From contig DOKY01000026.1 in assembly GCA_003510135.1 (NCBI GenBank), forward strand, positions 2,376-66,375: a stretch of DNA of 64,000 nucleotides, given 5' to 3'. Under the pieces are notes generated by a model that saw nothing but the letters and a program-made list of their open reading frames with translations, was not told where the DNA came from and did not search any database. The stretch comes from Pseudothermotoga sp. (GTDB lineage: Bacteria > Thermotogota > Thermotogae > Thermotogales > DSM-5069). Shown one piece after another: positions 8,588 to 16,635 of the stretch; the stretch's first letter is position 1; each line of letters opens with the position of its first letter. The translations under genes and the position numbers were made by a program.

Positions 8588-9223
8588 GTGAACAGCATCG
8601 TTGAGAAGATCATCGAGAGCGGAATAGTTGCGGTCATCAGGGTTGACAGCCCTACCAGGGCGGTCGAAGTATGCAGGACCTGCAAAGAAGGTGGAATCGT
8701 TGCCATTGAGGTGACCTTCAGTGTGCCCAGAGCCGTCGAAGTCATCGGTCAGCTTTCGAGAGAGCTCGGCAACGAGATCCTGCTCGGGGCAGGCACGGTC
8801 CTCGATCCTTACACTGCAAAGATCGCGATCGAGGCTGGTGCGAGGTATATCGTGGCTCCAAATCTGTCTGAGGAGACAGCCCTTCTGTGCAACAAACACC
8901 GCATACCTTACGTTCCGGGTGTACTCACACCAACTGAGATCGTTAGGGCACTCGAGGTCGGCTGTGAGCTGATCAAGCTGTTCCCAGCTTCCGCCGTTGG
9001 ACCGAACTACATCAAAGCGATTCACGGTCCTTTACCGCAGGCGAGACTCATGCCGACGGGCGGGATCGGACTCGAAAACGTTAAGGAGTGGATCAAGGCA
9101 GGTGCGGCTGCGGTTGGTGTGGGCGGAGGATTGACAAAGGGAAGTGAAGAAGAGATCAGAGACAGGGCTCGACGTTTTGTTGAGCTCATCAGGGAAGCCA
9201 GGAACGAAATAGCTGGGAGGTGA
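8588..9223 (+). CDS. eda: 2-dehydro-3-deoxyphosphogluconate / 4-hydroxy-2-oxoglutarate aldolase
   Basis: Class I aldolase of the Entner-Doudoroff pathway, cleaving KDPG to pyruvate and glyceraldehyde 3-phosphate; many members also act on 4-hydroxy-2-oxoglutarate. The GTG at 8588 follows a GGAGAGGAGGG site and gives 211 residues, the normal size. Active-site positions are in place: Arg18 ('AVIRV'), Glu41 ('AIEVTF') and the Schiff-base Lys130 ('ELIKLFPAS'), with the phosphate-binding 'MPTGGIG' loop. An upstream in-frame ATG at 8528 lies inside the promoter and is rejected. The stop overlaps the ribosome binding site of tctC, so the enzyme and the transporter are probably co-expressed. Confidence 0.95.
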   Translation: MNSIVEKIIESGIVAVIRVDSPTRAVEVCRTCKEGGIVAIEVTFSVPRAVEVIGQLSRELGNEILLGAGTVLDPYTAKIAIEAGARYIVAPNLSEETALLCNKHRIPYVPGVLTPTEIVRALEVGCELIKLFPASAVGPNYIKAIHGPLPQARLMPTGGIGLENVKEWIKAGAAAVGVGGGLTKGSEEEIRDRARRFVELIREARNEIAGR

Positions 9224-9228
9224 GTGTG

Positions 9229-10185
9229 GTGAGAAAAGCGCTGGTTTTGGTGTTGCTGGCAGCCGTTATGCTCTTAGCCTTCGCAGCGAATTATCCACGA
9301 AAACCCGTCACGATAATCTGTCCATGGGGTGCTGGTGGAGGAACTGACAGACTGGCAAGGTTCCTCGCAGATGAACTGTCGAAGAAACTTGGTCAACCCT
9401 TCACCGTTGTGAACAGAACCGGTGGAGGCGGAGCCGTAGGTCATGCTGCAGGTGCTTACGCCGCACCGGATGGTTACACCCTGACGTTGGTGACGCTCGA
9501 GATCGCGACAATGCACTGGATGGGCCTGACAGATCTGACCTTCGAAGCGTTTGATTACATTGCACAGGTGAACGAAGATCCTGCAGGAGTGATCGTCAAG
9601 GCGGACGCGCCGTGGAAGACGCTGGAGGATCTTTTGAACGACATCAAAGCGAACCCCGGAAAATACCTGTTCTCCGGTACCGCGGCTGGAGGCATATGGG
9701 ATCTTGCCAGAATAGGTATGCTCGATGCCGCTGGAATCTCTCCGGACGCAGTCACTTGGGTACCCACAACGGGAGCCGCACCAGCGCTGGTTGAATTACT
9801 TGGAGGGCACGTGCATGTCGTGACCTGTTCAATAGCCGAGGCCGTATCTCAGATTCAGAGTGGTCAGGCTCGAGCCCTCGCCGTGATGGCGGACGAGCGG
9901 CATCCCATGTTCCCAGATGTACCAACTTTGAAGGAACTCGGTATAAACTGGTCTGCCGGTACCTGGAGAGGCGTGGCTGTACCAAAAGGGACACCCAGCG
10001 AGATCAAAAAAATTCTTGAAGATGCCATAATCGAGATAGCGAGCAGTGAATCTTTCAAGAGCTTCATGCAAGCGAACGGGTTTGGCATAAAGATCAGAAG
10101 AGGCCAGGAGTTCTACGAATTCGTCAAACAACAGGACCAAGCTTGGAAGAAAGTACTCGAACTCGGAGGATACTTACAAAAATAA
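9229..10185 (+). CDS. tctC: Tripartite tricarboxylate transporter substrate-binding protein (TctC/Bug family)
   Basis: Extracytoplasmic binding protein of a TTT-type secondary transporter. The N-terminus is a signal peptide (basic 'RK', then a hydrophobic run ending 'AFAA'). The mature protein opens with 'YPRKPVTIICPWGAGGGTDRLAR', the signature of Bug proteins (quoted in two parts: strand then 'GAGGGTD' loop), and carries 'VVNRTGGGGAVGH' near residue 65. Bug proteins bind carboxylates through this region. GTG 9229 is preferred because GGGAGG lies eight bases upstream; GTG codons at 9220 and 9226 are too near it. Signal-peptide length agrees. Confidence 0.93.
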   Translation: MRKALVLVLLAAVMLLAFAANYPRKPVTIICPWGAGGGTDRLARFLADELSKKLGQPFTVVNRTGGGGAVGHAAGAYAAPDGYTLTLVTLEIATMHWMGLTDLTFEAFDYIAQVNEDPAGVIVKADAPWKTLEDLLNDIKANPGKYLFSGTAAGGIWDLARIGMLDAAGISPDAVTWVPTTGAAPALVELLGGHVHVVTCSIAEAVSQIQSGQARALAVMADERHPMFPDVPTLKELGINWSAGTWRGVAVPKGTPSEIKKILEDAIIEIASSESFKSFMQANGFGIKIRRGQEFYEFVKQQDQAWKKVLELGGYLQK

Positions 10186-10188
10186 CAG

Positions 10189-10210
10189 CGATGGCCCTCA
10201 AGGGCCATCG
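10189..10210 (+). promoter_or_regulatory. Perfect 10-bp hairpin between tctC and tctB
   Basis: CGATGGCCCT and AGGGCCATCG form a perfect inverted repeat with only CA between arms (in practice a 4-base loop), three bases after the tctC stop and followed by TTTCTT. It resembles a weak terminator. Its place between binding-protein and permease genes matches the hairpin at 1209-1226 and suggests that tctC is expressed above tctB and tctA. Confidence 0.65.
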
Positions 10211-10232
10211 TTTCTTCAAGGAGTAGGTGAAG

Positions 10233-10709
10233 ATGTCTGTCGCAGATGTGATACTGGGGTCTGTGCTGGTTTTCATCTCTTTCTTTGTTCTGCTGTACAG
10301 TCGAAAGTTTCCTCATTTCGTGGTGAGGGGCGTTCGTCTACCCGGACCGAGTTTTTTTCCGCGGATTCTCGCGGTGTTGCTGCTGATCTTTGCTGTCTAC
10401 ATCTTTGTGGAGCAGTTTCTTCTTCGAAAAAGGAAAGCCCTGTGGGAAGAACACCGCATCGATGCGAAGAGTCTTTTGAACGTTCTCTGGATTTCCCTCA
10501 TGGTACTCTTCTTCTTTCCGCTGGCCAGTTTGATAGGAACGTTCATCACTGTGAGCTTAATGTCCTTCCTTCTGACTGTTGTGCTGAAAGCTAAATGGTA
10601 CGAGGCTCTGATCTTTTCATTTGCGGTGGCTCTTGTCGTCTATCTCATCTTCGGTGTGATTTTCAAGATCCCGCTGCCTGGAGGAATTCTTCTCGCAAAG
10701 CTGAGGTGA
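10233..10709 (+). CDS. tctB: Tripartite tricarboxylate transporter small membrane subunit (TctB family)
   Basis: Small, poorly conserved membrane protein of 158 residues that pairs with TctA. Four hydrophobic segments are visible at about residues 5-25, 45-65, 85-115 and 125-145, the usual TctB plan. Start ATG 10233 lies nine bases after AAGGAG; an in-frame GTG at 10227 is inside the ribosome binding region. Identity rests mainly on its position between a Bug protein and TctA, plus size and topology. Confidence 0.85.
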   Translation: MSVADVILGSVLVFISFFVLLYSRKFPHFVVRGVRLPGPSFFPRILAVLLLIFAVYIFVEQFLLRKRKALWEEHRIDAKSLLNVLWISLMVLFFFPLASLIGTFITVSLMSFLLTVVLKAKWYEALIFSFAVALVVYLIFGVIFKIPLPGGILLAKLR

Positions 10710-10714
10710 ACGTA

Positions 10715-12184
10715 ATGCAGCTCTTCGACGTTTTGAAGCCCGATGTGCTGTTCCCTTTGTTGTTGTCCATGCTCTTTGGCGTTTTCGTCGGAGCCATACC
10801 GGGCCTGACTGCAACGATGGCCGTAGCCCTCATTATACCCCTGACCTACTACATGAAACCCGTCGCGGGCCTTGCCATGGTTTTGGGCGCATCCTTTACT
10901 GCTATCTTCGCCGGTGACATACCCGCCACGTTCCTCAGAATTCCAGGCACTCCCGCATCCGGCGCGGCGATCCTTGATGGGTTTGAATTGAGCAAGAAGG
11001 GGAAGGGCTCACTCGCACTCATGCTTGACCTTTTTTGCTCCGCTCTTGGAGGTTTGATAGGAGTCGTCATACTGATAACGGTTTCACCACCACTGGCGAA
11101 GTTCGCTTTGCAGTTCACGCACTTCGAGTACTTCTGGCTTGGTATTTTCGGCCTGAGTATGGCCGCTGTTTTGAGCAGAGGCAACACCATCAAAGGATTG
11201 TTGTCGGCCACGCTCGGTTTGCTGATTTCCACAATCGGTATTGACGTCACCACGGGTTATCCGAGATTCACCTTCAATGTCACTGAATTGATGGACGGCG
11301 TGAGTTTCATACCCGCGATGATAGGCCTGTTCGGACTGTCTGAAGTTTTGAAAAGAACGTCTGAAAAGAGTCGGCTTCAACTGTCTGCAGTCTCAGAGGT
11401 GGTCAGACCAAACCTGAAAGAGACGTTCGCACACATATGGAATCACAAGTTCACTCTTCTTCGTGGTGCCCTCGTAGGCACCTTCATAGGAGCATTGCCC
11501 GGTGCCGGTGCGGACGTCGCGGCGTGGGTTTCGTACGGTGTGGAGAAGAACGTGTCGAAAGACGAAGAGCTTGGCAAGGGTAGCGTGCGTGGAGTCATTG
11601 CTCCAACCAGTGCGAACAACGCGGCCATTGGAGGAACCTGGATTCCCGCACTCGTGTTTGGTTTGCCTGGTGACTCTATCACCGCGATCGTTCTTGGTGC
11701 GATGCTCATGTACGGTCTCAGACCGGGTCCGATGATCTTCACTCAGTCAAGAGATCTCGTCACGCAGCTATTCGCAGTCGCAGTGTTGATACAGATTCTG
11801 CTGATACCGGTAGGCTGGCTCGGGATAAAAGCATTTTCGTTGTTTGTGAGACTCAAAACGAGCCTCGTGATGACTGCCGTGACAATTTTTTGCATCATAG
11901 GTTCTTACGCCCTGAGAAACAGCGTTTTCGATGTTTATGTGATGTTTGTTTTCGGTCTCATCGGTTATGTCTTTGAAAAGTTGAGAATCCCGCTCGCGCC
12001 GATGATTCTGGGTTTGATCCTTGGCAGAACAGTTGAGGACAATCTGAGGGTTGGTTTGATCAAGACAAAGGGAAACTTCCTTCCGTTCCTGACTCGTCCC
12101 ATATCGCTGGCACTGTTCGTGATGATAGTTCTGGTGTTGATCGTTCCGCCGTTGACGAAAACCTTTTCGAAGAAGAAAGTATAA
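10715..12184 (+). CDS. tctA: Tripartite tricarboxylate transporter large permease (TctA family)
   Basis: Main membrane subunit, 489 residues with about twelve hydrophobic segments. It shows the family motifs 'GAIPGLTATMAVALIIPLTY' near residue 25 (conserved glycine-rich loop), 'GDIPATFLRIPGTPASGA' near 70, and the repeated-half motif 'GALPGAGADVAAW' near 260, reflecting the internal duplication of TctA. Symport with sodium or protons is known for the family. ATG 10715 has GAGGTGA five bases upstream; longer in-frame extension back to 10595 would lie within tctB and is rejected. Together with KDPG aldolase this suggests uptake of a sugar acid or dicarboxylate. Confidence 0.94.
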   Translation: MQLFDVLKPDVLFPLLLSMLFGVFVGAIPGLTATMAVALIIPLTYYMKPVAGLAMVLGASFTAIFAGDIPATFLRIPGTPASGAAILDGFELSKKGKGSLALMLDLFCSALGGLIGVVILITVSPPLAKFALQFTHFEYFWLGIFGLSMAAVLSRGNTIKGLLSATLGLLISTIGIDVTTGYPRFTFNVTELMDGVSFIPAMIGLFGLSEVLKRTSEKSRLQLSAVSEVVRPNLKETFAHIWNHKFTLLRGALVGTFIGALPGAGADVAAWVSYGVEKNVSKDEELGKGSVRGVIAPTSANNAAIGGTWIPALVFGLPGDSITAIVLGAMLMYGLRPGPMIFTQSRDLVTQLFAVAVLIQILLIPVGWLGIKAFSLFVRLKTSLVMTAVTIFCIIGSYALRNSVFDVYVMFVFGLIGYVFEKLRIPLAPMILGLILGRTVEDNLRVGLIKTKGNFLPFLTRPISLALFVMIVLVLIVPPLTKTFSKKKV

Positions 12185-12205
12185 TTTTTATCGGAGGGAG
12201 ATCTG

Positions 12206-13426
12206 TTGAAGACCGCTGCCGTTTTGACGATAGGTAGCGAGGTGGTTGAAGGCGTCATACTCAACACGAATGCCCAGTACATCTGCCAGAAGCTCACCGA
12301 GAACGGCTACAAACCAGTGAAAGTCGCCAGCGTGGACGACGATGAAGGTTCAATCAGGGAAGAGGTACAACGTTTGCTCGAGTGCTGTGATCTGCTGGTC
12401 CTGTGCGGGGGTCTGGGACCAACCGAAGATGATAGAACGCGCGAGGCGGTTGCCAAAGCTCTGTCAAAGAGGTTGATTCTCGACGAGGAGATCAAAAAGA
12501 AAATCCATGATAAAGTTTCGCGATATTACACCAGCCTTCCCAGGAACTTGGACAAGCAGGCTCTCGTCATCGAGGGTGCTCAAATCATCGCAAACCCCGT
12601 AGGTACCGCGCCTGGTCAGTTGATCGATTTTCACGGTAAGAAGATCGTTCTCTTACCCGGACCACCCCAGGAAATGAAACCGATGTTTGACAGCGTGCTT
12701 GAGAAACTGAGAACAGAACAAAACTTCAAGACGATTAAGATGCTCTTTTTCGCCGTCCCCGAGTCGGTCCTGGATCAGTTCATAACCGACACCTCGGTGA
12801 AAAGTTGCGTGAGGATCGCAACCCAGGCATCTTTCAGTGAAGGCGTGTGGGTGAGACTCACCGCGCCTCTGGATTGCTTTGTCGAAGCTCAGAATCTTGC
12901 GCAGAGAATCGTTGAGAAGTTCCAGCGCAACTTCATAGGTTATGGGGACACGAGCGTTGAGAAGGCCTTGTTCGAGGAGTTGAGAAAGAAGAATCTCACC
13001 TTTTCGGTTGCGGAGTCCTGCACGGGTGGACTCGTGAGTGCTAAGATCGTATCGATTCCAGGAGCATCGAGCGTGTTCGTTGGGGGTGTTGTTGCTTACG
13101 ACAACAATGTGAAAGTGAAGATACTCAAGGTCCGGGAGGAAACGCTCAAGAGTTTTGGAGCGGTGAGCGAACAGTGTGTTGTGGAGATGGCCCGTGGGAT
13201 TAAGGAACTCACCGGTAGCGATTTGGCCATTTCCATTTCTGGCATCGCCGGACCAACAGGGGGAAGTGAGGAAAAGCCTGTTGGAACGGCATACTTCTGT
13301 GTAACGGATGGAAAGACGGACAGCGTTGAAAAAATCTTCTATCCACAAGAAAGAAACATATTCAGATCAAGGATCGCCACACACGCGCTGTATTTGTTGC
13401 TGGCACATGTGCGTGGTATGATATAG
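12206..13426 (+). CDS. cinA: CinA-family protein (MoCF-like domain plus nicotinamide-nucleotide amidase domain)
   Basis: Two-domain protein of 406 residues. Residues 1-170 form the molybdopterin-binding-like domain ('TIGSEVVEG', 'CGGLGPTEDDRTREA'), which in CinA acts as an ADP-ribose/CoA pyrophosphatase. Residues 255-405 form the PncC-type domain ('SVAESCTGGLVSAKI', 'SGIAGPTGG'), which deamidates NMN to NaMN in NAD recycling. The start is TTG with GGAGGGAG five bases upstream. It follows tctA by 21 bases and may be partly co-transcribed. Its 3' end contains a strong promoter-like sequence for cheA. Confidence 0.94.
   Translation: MKTAAVLTIGSEVVEGVILNTNAQYICQKLTENGYKPVKVASVDDDEGSIREEVQRLLECCDLLVLCGGLGPTEDDRTREAVAKALSKRLILDEEIKKKIHDKVSRYYTSLPRNLDKQALVIEGAQIIANPVGTAPGQLIDFHGKKIVLLPGPPQEMKPMFDSVLEKLRTEQNFKTIKMLFFAVPESVLDQFITDTSVKSCVRIATQASFSEGVWVRLTAPLDCFVEAQNLAQRIVEKFQRNFIGYGDTSVEKALFEELRKKNLTFSVAESCTGGLVSAKIVSIPGASSVFVGGVVAYDNNVKVKILKVREETLKSFGAVSEQCVVEMARGIKELTGSDLAISISGIAGPTGGSEEKPVGTAYFCVTDGKTDSVEKIFYPQERNIFRSRIATHALYLLLAHVRGMI
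13394..13422 (+). promoter_or_regulatory. Promoter for the chemotaxis/flagellar operon, inside cinA
   Basis: TTGTTG (13394-13399), a 17-base spacer, then TATGAT (13417-13422) preceded by TGG, giving an extended -10. The whole element lies within the last codons of cinA. Initiation near 13429 leaves a leader of about 27 bases with AGGAGG before cheA. It is of the housekeeping sigma type and not the FliA type. Confidence 0.6.
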
Positions 13427-13455
13427 TCTGACAAAGCAAGTTAGGAGGAATCCGT

Positions 13456-15453
13456 ATGAACGAACAGTATTTGAGCGTTTTCCTCGATGAGAGCAGAGAG
13501 TACGTTCAGAGTCTGAACGAATCTTTGTTGAAACTCGAGAAAAATCCTCGCGATGAAGAAACGATAAACGAAACGTTCAGGATTCTTCACACCCTCAAGG
13601 GTATGGCGGGCACCATGGGATTTGAACACATGGCCAAGCTCAGCCACAGGATGGAACAACTTCTGGACAAGGTGAGATCCAAGAGAATCACCCTGACGAG
13701 TGATCTGCTCGATCGTTTGTTCGCCGGCGTTGACATGATAGACAGGATGATCAACAACATCGCCTCTGGCGGAAACGACCAGGCGGACGAAGAAGATCTG
13801 AAAAGCTTGATGGATGCGTTTGAGGTAGTTCAAGAAGAGAAAGTCCAAGAACAGAGCGTTAATTCACAAACAAAGGAAGAACCTGATGGTGTGGACGATT
13901 CGGTGATGAAGGTCATCCAGGAAGCTTCAAAAGAAGGTTACAACGCGTTCAAAGTCAGGGTGGCTCTGGCCGAAGGAACACTCATGAAGGCTGTCAGGAT
14001 GTACATGGTGTTCAAAGCTATAGAAGATTCTGGCGGGCAAATTCTGAGCAGCGTTCCTCCCGTTGAGGACATAGAGCAGGAAAAGTTCGACAGAGAAGTC
14101 GAGCTCGTAGTTATTACGAAGCAGAATGCAGAATCTTTGCACAAGGTGATCTCCTCCATATCCGAGATAGAAAAGGTCACCGTGTTGACTATAACGAAGG
14201 GTCAGGGAAAGCCGAATGAAGAAGAGGAAGAGAAGGAGGAAGAAGTTCAAGAGAAAGTTGAGATCGTTGAGGAGAAAACGCCAGAACAGAAGATCTCCCA
14301 AAAGAGGAGACTCGTTCAAACGGTTCGTGTGGACATCGACAAACTCGATACACTGATGAACCTCATGGGGGAACTCGTCATATCGAGGAGCAGGATCTCC
14401 GACATTCTGAAGAAATACAACATAAAGGAAGTCGACGAAAGCCTTTCACAGTTGAACCGGATAACGCTCGATCTGCAGAACGTTGTGATGAAGATCAGGA
14501 TGGTTCCCATCGCTTTTGTCTTCAACAGGTTCCCAAGGATGGTCAGAGACCTTGCAAAGCAACTTTCGAAGGAGATAAACTTCATCATCGAGGGTGAAGA
14601 CACGGAGCTCGACAGAACCTTTGTGGAGGACATCGGAGAACCCCTTGTGCATTTGCTGAGGAACGCAATAGATCATGGGATAGAGACGAAGGAAGAACGC
14701 ATAGCGAAGGGTAAGTCTCCCGTCGGTACGGTCGTACTCTCTGCCAGACACGAGGGTAACACCGTTGTGATCGAAGTAAAGGACGACGGAAGGGGCATCG
14801 ACAGAAACGCCGTCGTCAGGAAAGCGATAGAAAAAGGCCTCATCAGTGAAGCCCAGGCAGAGAGTATGCCGGACGAGAAGGTTTACGAACTTTTGTTCTT
14901 ACCAGGTTTCTCAACGCGATCCGATGCCACGGAGCTGTCCGGTAGAGGTGTGGGCATGGACGCGGTCAAAAGCGTGGTCGAGTCTCTGAACGGAACGGTG
15001 AAGATAGAGAGCATCAAAGACAGAGGAACAACCGTCACGATAAGACTACCTTTGACACTTGCGATAATCCAAGCACTTCTGGTCACGGTGAACAACCACG
15101 TTTATGCCATTCCGATCGCCAACATAGACAGTACGTTGAACGTGCCCGCCAACAAAGTACAGAAGCTCCAGGACAGGCTCGTCACAGTCATACGCGGCGA
15201 GATAATTCCGCTGGTGAAGCTCTGGGAAGTGTTCGGACTCAACGGGCGCAAAGAAGAACAGTACTACAACACGGTCATCGTTCGCGTGGGAAACAGGAAG
15301 TACGGCTTGGTCGTTGATTCGCTGATAGGTCAAGAAGACATAGTGATAAAGTCGCTCGGAAAGATCTTCAGCGATGTAAGAATATTCAGTGGTGGTGCCA
15401 TACTTGGTGACGGGAGCATAGCCTTGATACTCGATGTTTCAAACGTCGTCTGA
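13456..15453 (+). CDS. cheA: Chemotaxis histidine kinase CheA
   Basis: Cytoplasmic kinase that autophosphorylates in response to receptor arrays and passes phosphate to CheY. The 665 residues follow the classical five-domain order: P1 Hpt with His45 in 'LHTLKGMAGTMGF', P2 CheY-binding domain near 155-240, an acidic Glu/Lys linker near 255-280, P3 dimerisation, P4 ATPase with N box 'HLLRNAIDHGIE', G1 'DDGRGID', G2 'GRGVGMDAV', and the P5 CheW-like domain from about 535. Strong AGGAGG site before the ATG. First of an operon running through flhB. Confidence 0.98.
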   Translation: MNEQYLSVFLDESREYVQSLNESLLKLEKNPRDEETINETFRILHTLKGMAGTMGFEHMAKLSHRMEQLLDKVRSKRITLTSDLLDRLFAGVDMIDRMINNIASGGNDQADEEDLKSLMDAFEVVQEEKVQEQSVNSQTKEEPDGVDDSVMKVIQEASKEGYNAFKVRVALAEGTLMKAVRMYMVFKAIEDSGGQILSSVPPVEDIEQEKFDREVELVVITKQNAESLHKVISSISEIEKVTVLTITKGQGKPNEEEEEKEEEVQEKVEIVEEKTPEQKISQKRRLVQTVRVDIDKLDTLMNLMGELVISRSRISDILKKYNIKEVDESLSQLNRITLDLQNVVMKIRMVPIAFVFNRFPRMVRDLAKQLSKEINFIIEGEDTELDRTFVEDIGEPLVHLLRNAIDHGIETKEERIAKGKSPVGTVVLSARHEGNTVVIEVKDDGRGIDRNAVVRKAIEKGLISEAQAESMPDEKVYELLFLPGFSTRSDATELSGRGVGMDAVKSVVESLNGTVKIESIKDRGTTVTIRLPLTLAIIQALLVTVNNHVYAIPIANIDSTLNVPANKVQKLQDRLVTVIRGEIIPLVKLWEVFGLNGRKEEQYYNTVIVRVGNRKYGLVVDSLIGQEDIVIKSLGKIFSDVRIFSGGAILGDGSIALILDVSNVV

Positions 15454-15464
15454 GGAGGGAGACC

Positions 15465-15902
15465 ATGGCTGATCTTTCAGAATTCGAAGTCTTCGTCTTC
15501 GGTGTGGGTAGCCAAGACATGGCTTTCGATGTGGAATACGTGAGCATCGTGATAGAGAAGACCGATATTACCCCCGTACCGCGTGCGAAGAAGAACGTTC
15601 TTGGGGTGATGAATCTGAGGGGACGCATCGTTCCGGTTATCGATCTTGCTGCCATGCTCGGACTGTCCTCCAAGGACAGCGCAGAGGGGAAGATCGTGGT
15701 GGTGAACTACGAAGACATCGAGACCGGTTTTCTCGTAGAAAGGGTTAGAGGTGTGATGAGATTCAGGAGTGATGACGTTGAAAAGATGCAGAAGTTCGAG
15801 AGTTTTGGTGAGAAGTCGAAGGGTATCATAAAGAAGCAGGAAGAGCTGATAATTCATTTGAACGTGGGCAAAATACTTGAGGAGCTGACAATGTCTTCGT
15901 AA
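15465..15902 (+). CDS. cheW: Chemotaxis adaptor CheW
   Basis: Scaffold linking chemoreceptors to the P5 domain of CheA. The 145 residues form one CheW beta-barrel domain, with the conserved 'GVMNLRGRIVPVIDL' motif near residue 47 that contacts CheA and receptors. It starts 11 bases after cheA at an ATG behind GAGGAGGGAG. Confidence 0.96.
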   Translation: MADLSEFEVFVFGVGSQDMAFDVEYVSIVIEKTDITPVPRAKKNVLGVMNLRGRIVPVIDLAAMLGLSSKDSAEGKIVVVNYEDIETGFLVERVRGVMRFRSDDVEKMQKFESFGEKSKGIIKKQEELIIHLNVGKILEELTMSS

Positions 15903-15926
15903 GAACGTTTTGGGGAGGTAAACGGA

Positions 15927-16286
15927 ATGGCAAAGAGAGTGCTTATAGTGGATGACGCCGCTTTCATGAGGATGCTCCTGAAAGACATAATCACGAAGGC
16001 CGGATACGAAGTGGCGGGGGAAGCGGCGAACGGAGTTGAAGCCGTGGAAAAGTACAAGGAACTCAAACCGGATGTGGTGACGATGGACATAATGATGCCA
16101 GAGATGGACGGCATCACGGCGATCAAGAAAATCAAGGAAATTGACCCGAACGCTAAAATCATTGTGTGCAGCGCGATGGGCCAGCAAGCCATGGTGATCG
16201 AAGCGATACAGGCCGGAGCGAAGGATTTCATAGTGAAGCCTTTCCAGCACAGCAGAGTGATCGAAGCTCTACAAAAGCTGAGTTGA
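15927..16286 (+). CDS. cheY: Chemotaxis response regulator CheY
   Basis: Single receiver domain of 119 residues. The acidic pair Asp9-Asp10 ('LIVDDAAF'), the phospho-acceptor Asp54 ('VTMDIMMPEMDG'), Ser/Thr ('IVCSAMG') and Lys ('FIVKPF') are all in place. Phosphorylated CheY binds the flagellar switch and is dephosphorylated by CheC-type phosphatases, one of which is encoded at 24179. GGGGAGG lies upstream of the ATG. Confidence 0.97.
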   Translation: MAKRVLIVDDAAFMRMLLKDIITKAGYEVAGEAANGVEAVEKYKELKPDVVTMDIMMPEMDGITAIKKIKEIDPNAKIIVCSAMGQQAMVIEAIQAGAKDFIVKPFQHSRVIEALQKLS

Positions 16287-16290
16287 GGAT

Positions 16291-16635
16291 GTGGGAAACA
16301 TAGGTAAGTTGATAGCGCAGTTTCTTCTCGCCCTCGGTATCCTGATAGGTCTGCTTTATCTGGTCTATGTCTTTGTGAGAAAGCGTGTTCCTTTTGTTGC
16401 TTCAAGAGACGTGCAGGTGCTTCAGAGACACTACATCGACAGGAACACCTCCATAGTTTTGGTCAAGGTCCTCGACGAATATTATTATTTGCTCCTTTCA
16501 CACTCCAGTTCCACCGTGTTGAAGAAACTCTCAGAGCAAGAGGTAGCACACGTGGAAATCAGAGAACCTTTTTCGAAAATCCTTTTCAAGAGGCTTTCGA
16601 AGATCCGCGGTCAGAATAAGGAAGAGAAAGAATGA
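16291..16635 (+). CDS. fliO: FliO-like flagellar biosynthesis membrane protein
   Basis: Small protein of 114 residues with one N-terminal membrane helix (residues 8-28), then a basic 'RKR' and a soluble domain, the layout of FliO. FliO helps assemble the FliP ring of the flagellar export gate. Sequence alone is weak evidence, since FliO diverges quickly; the assignment depends on its place directly before fliP, with which it overlaps as ATGA. Start is GTG four bases after cheY. Confidence 0.8.
   Translation: MGNIGKLIAQFLLALGILIGLLYLVYVFVRKRVPFVASRDVQVLQRHYIDRNTSIVLVKVLDEYYYLLLSHSSSTVLKKLSEQEVAHVEIREPFSKILFKRLSKIRGQNKEEKE

Noticed and set aside
12152..12185. Possible promoter before cinA: TTGACG and TATAAT
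   Set aside because: The spacer is 22 bases, too long for a normal promoter, and no extended -10 is present. The -10 alone cannot be relied on.
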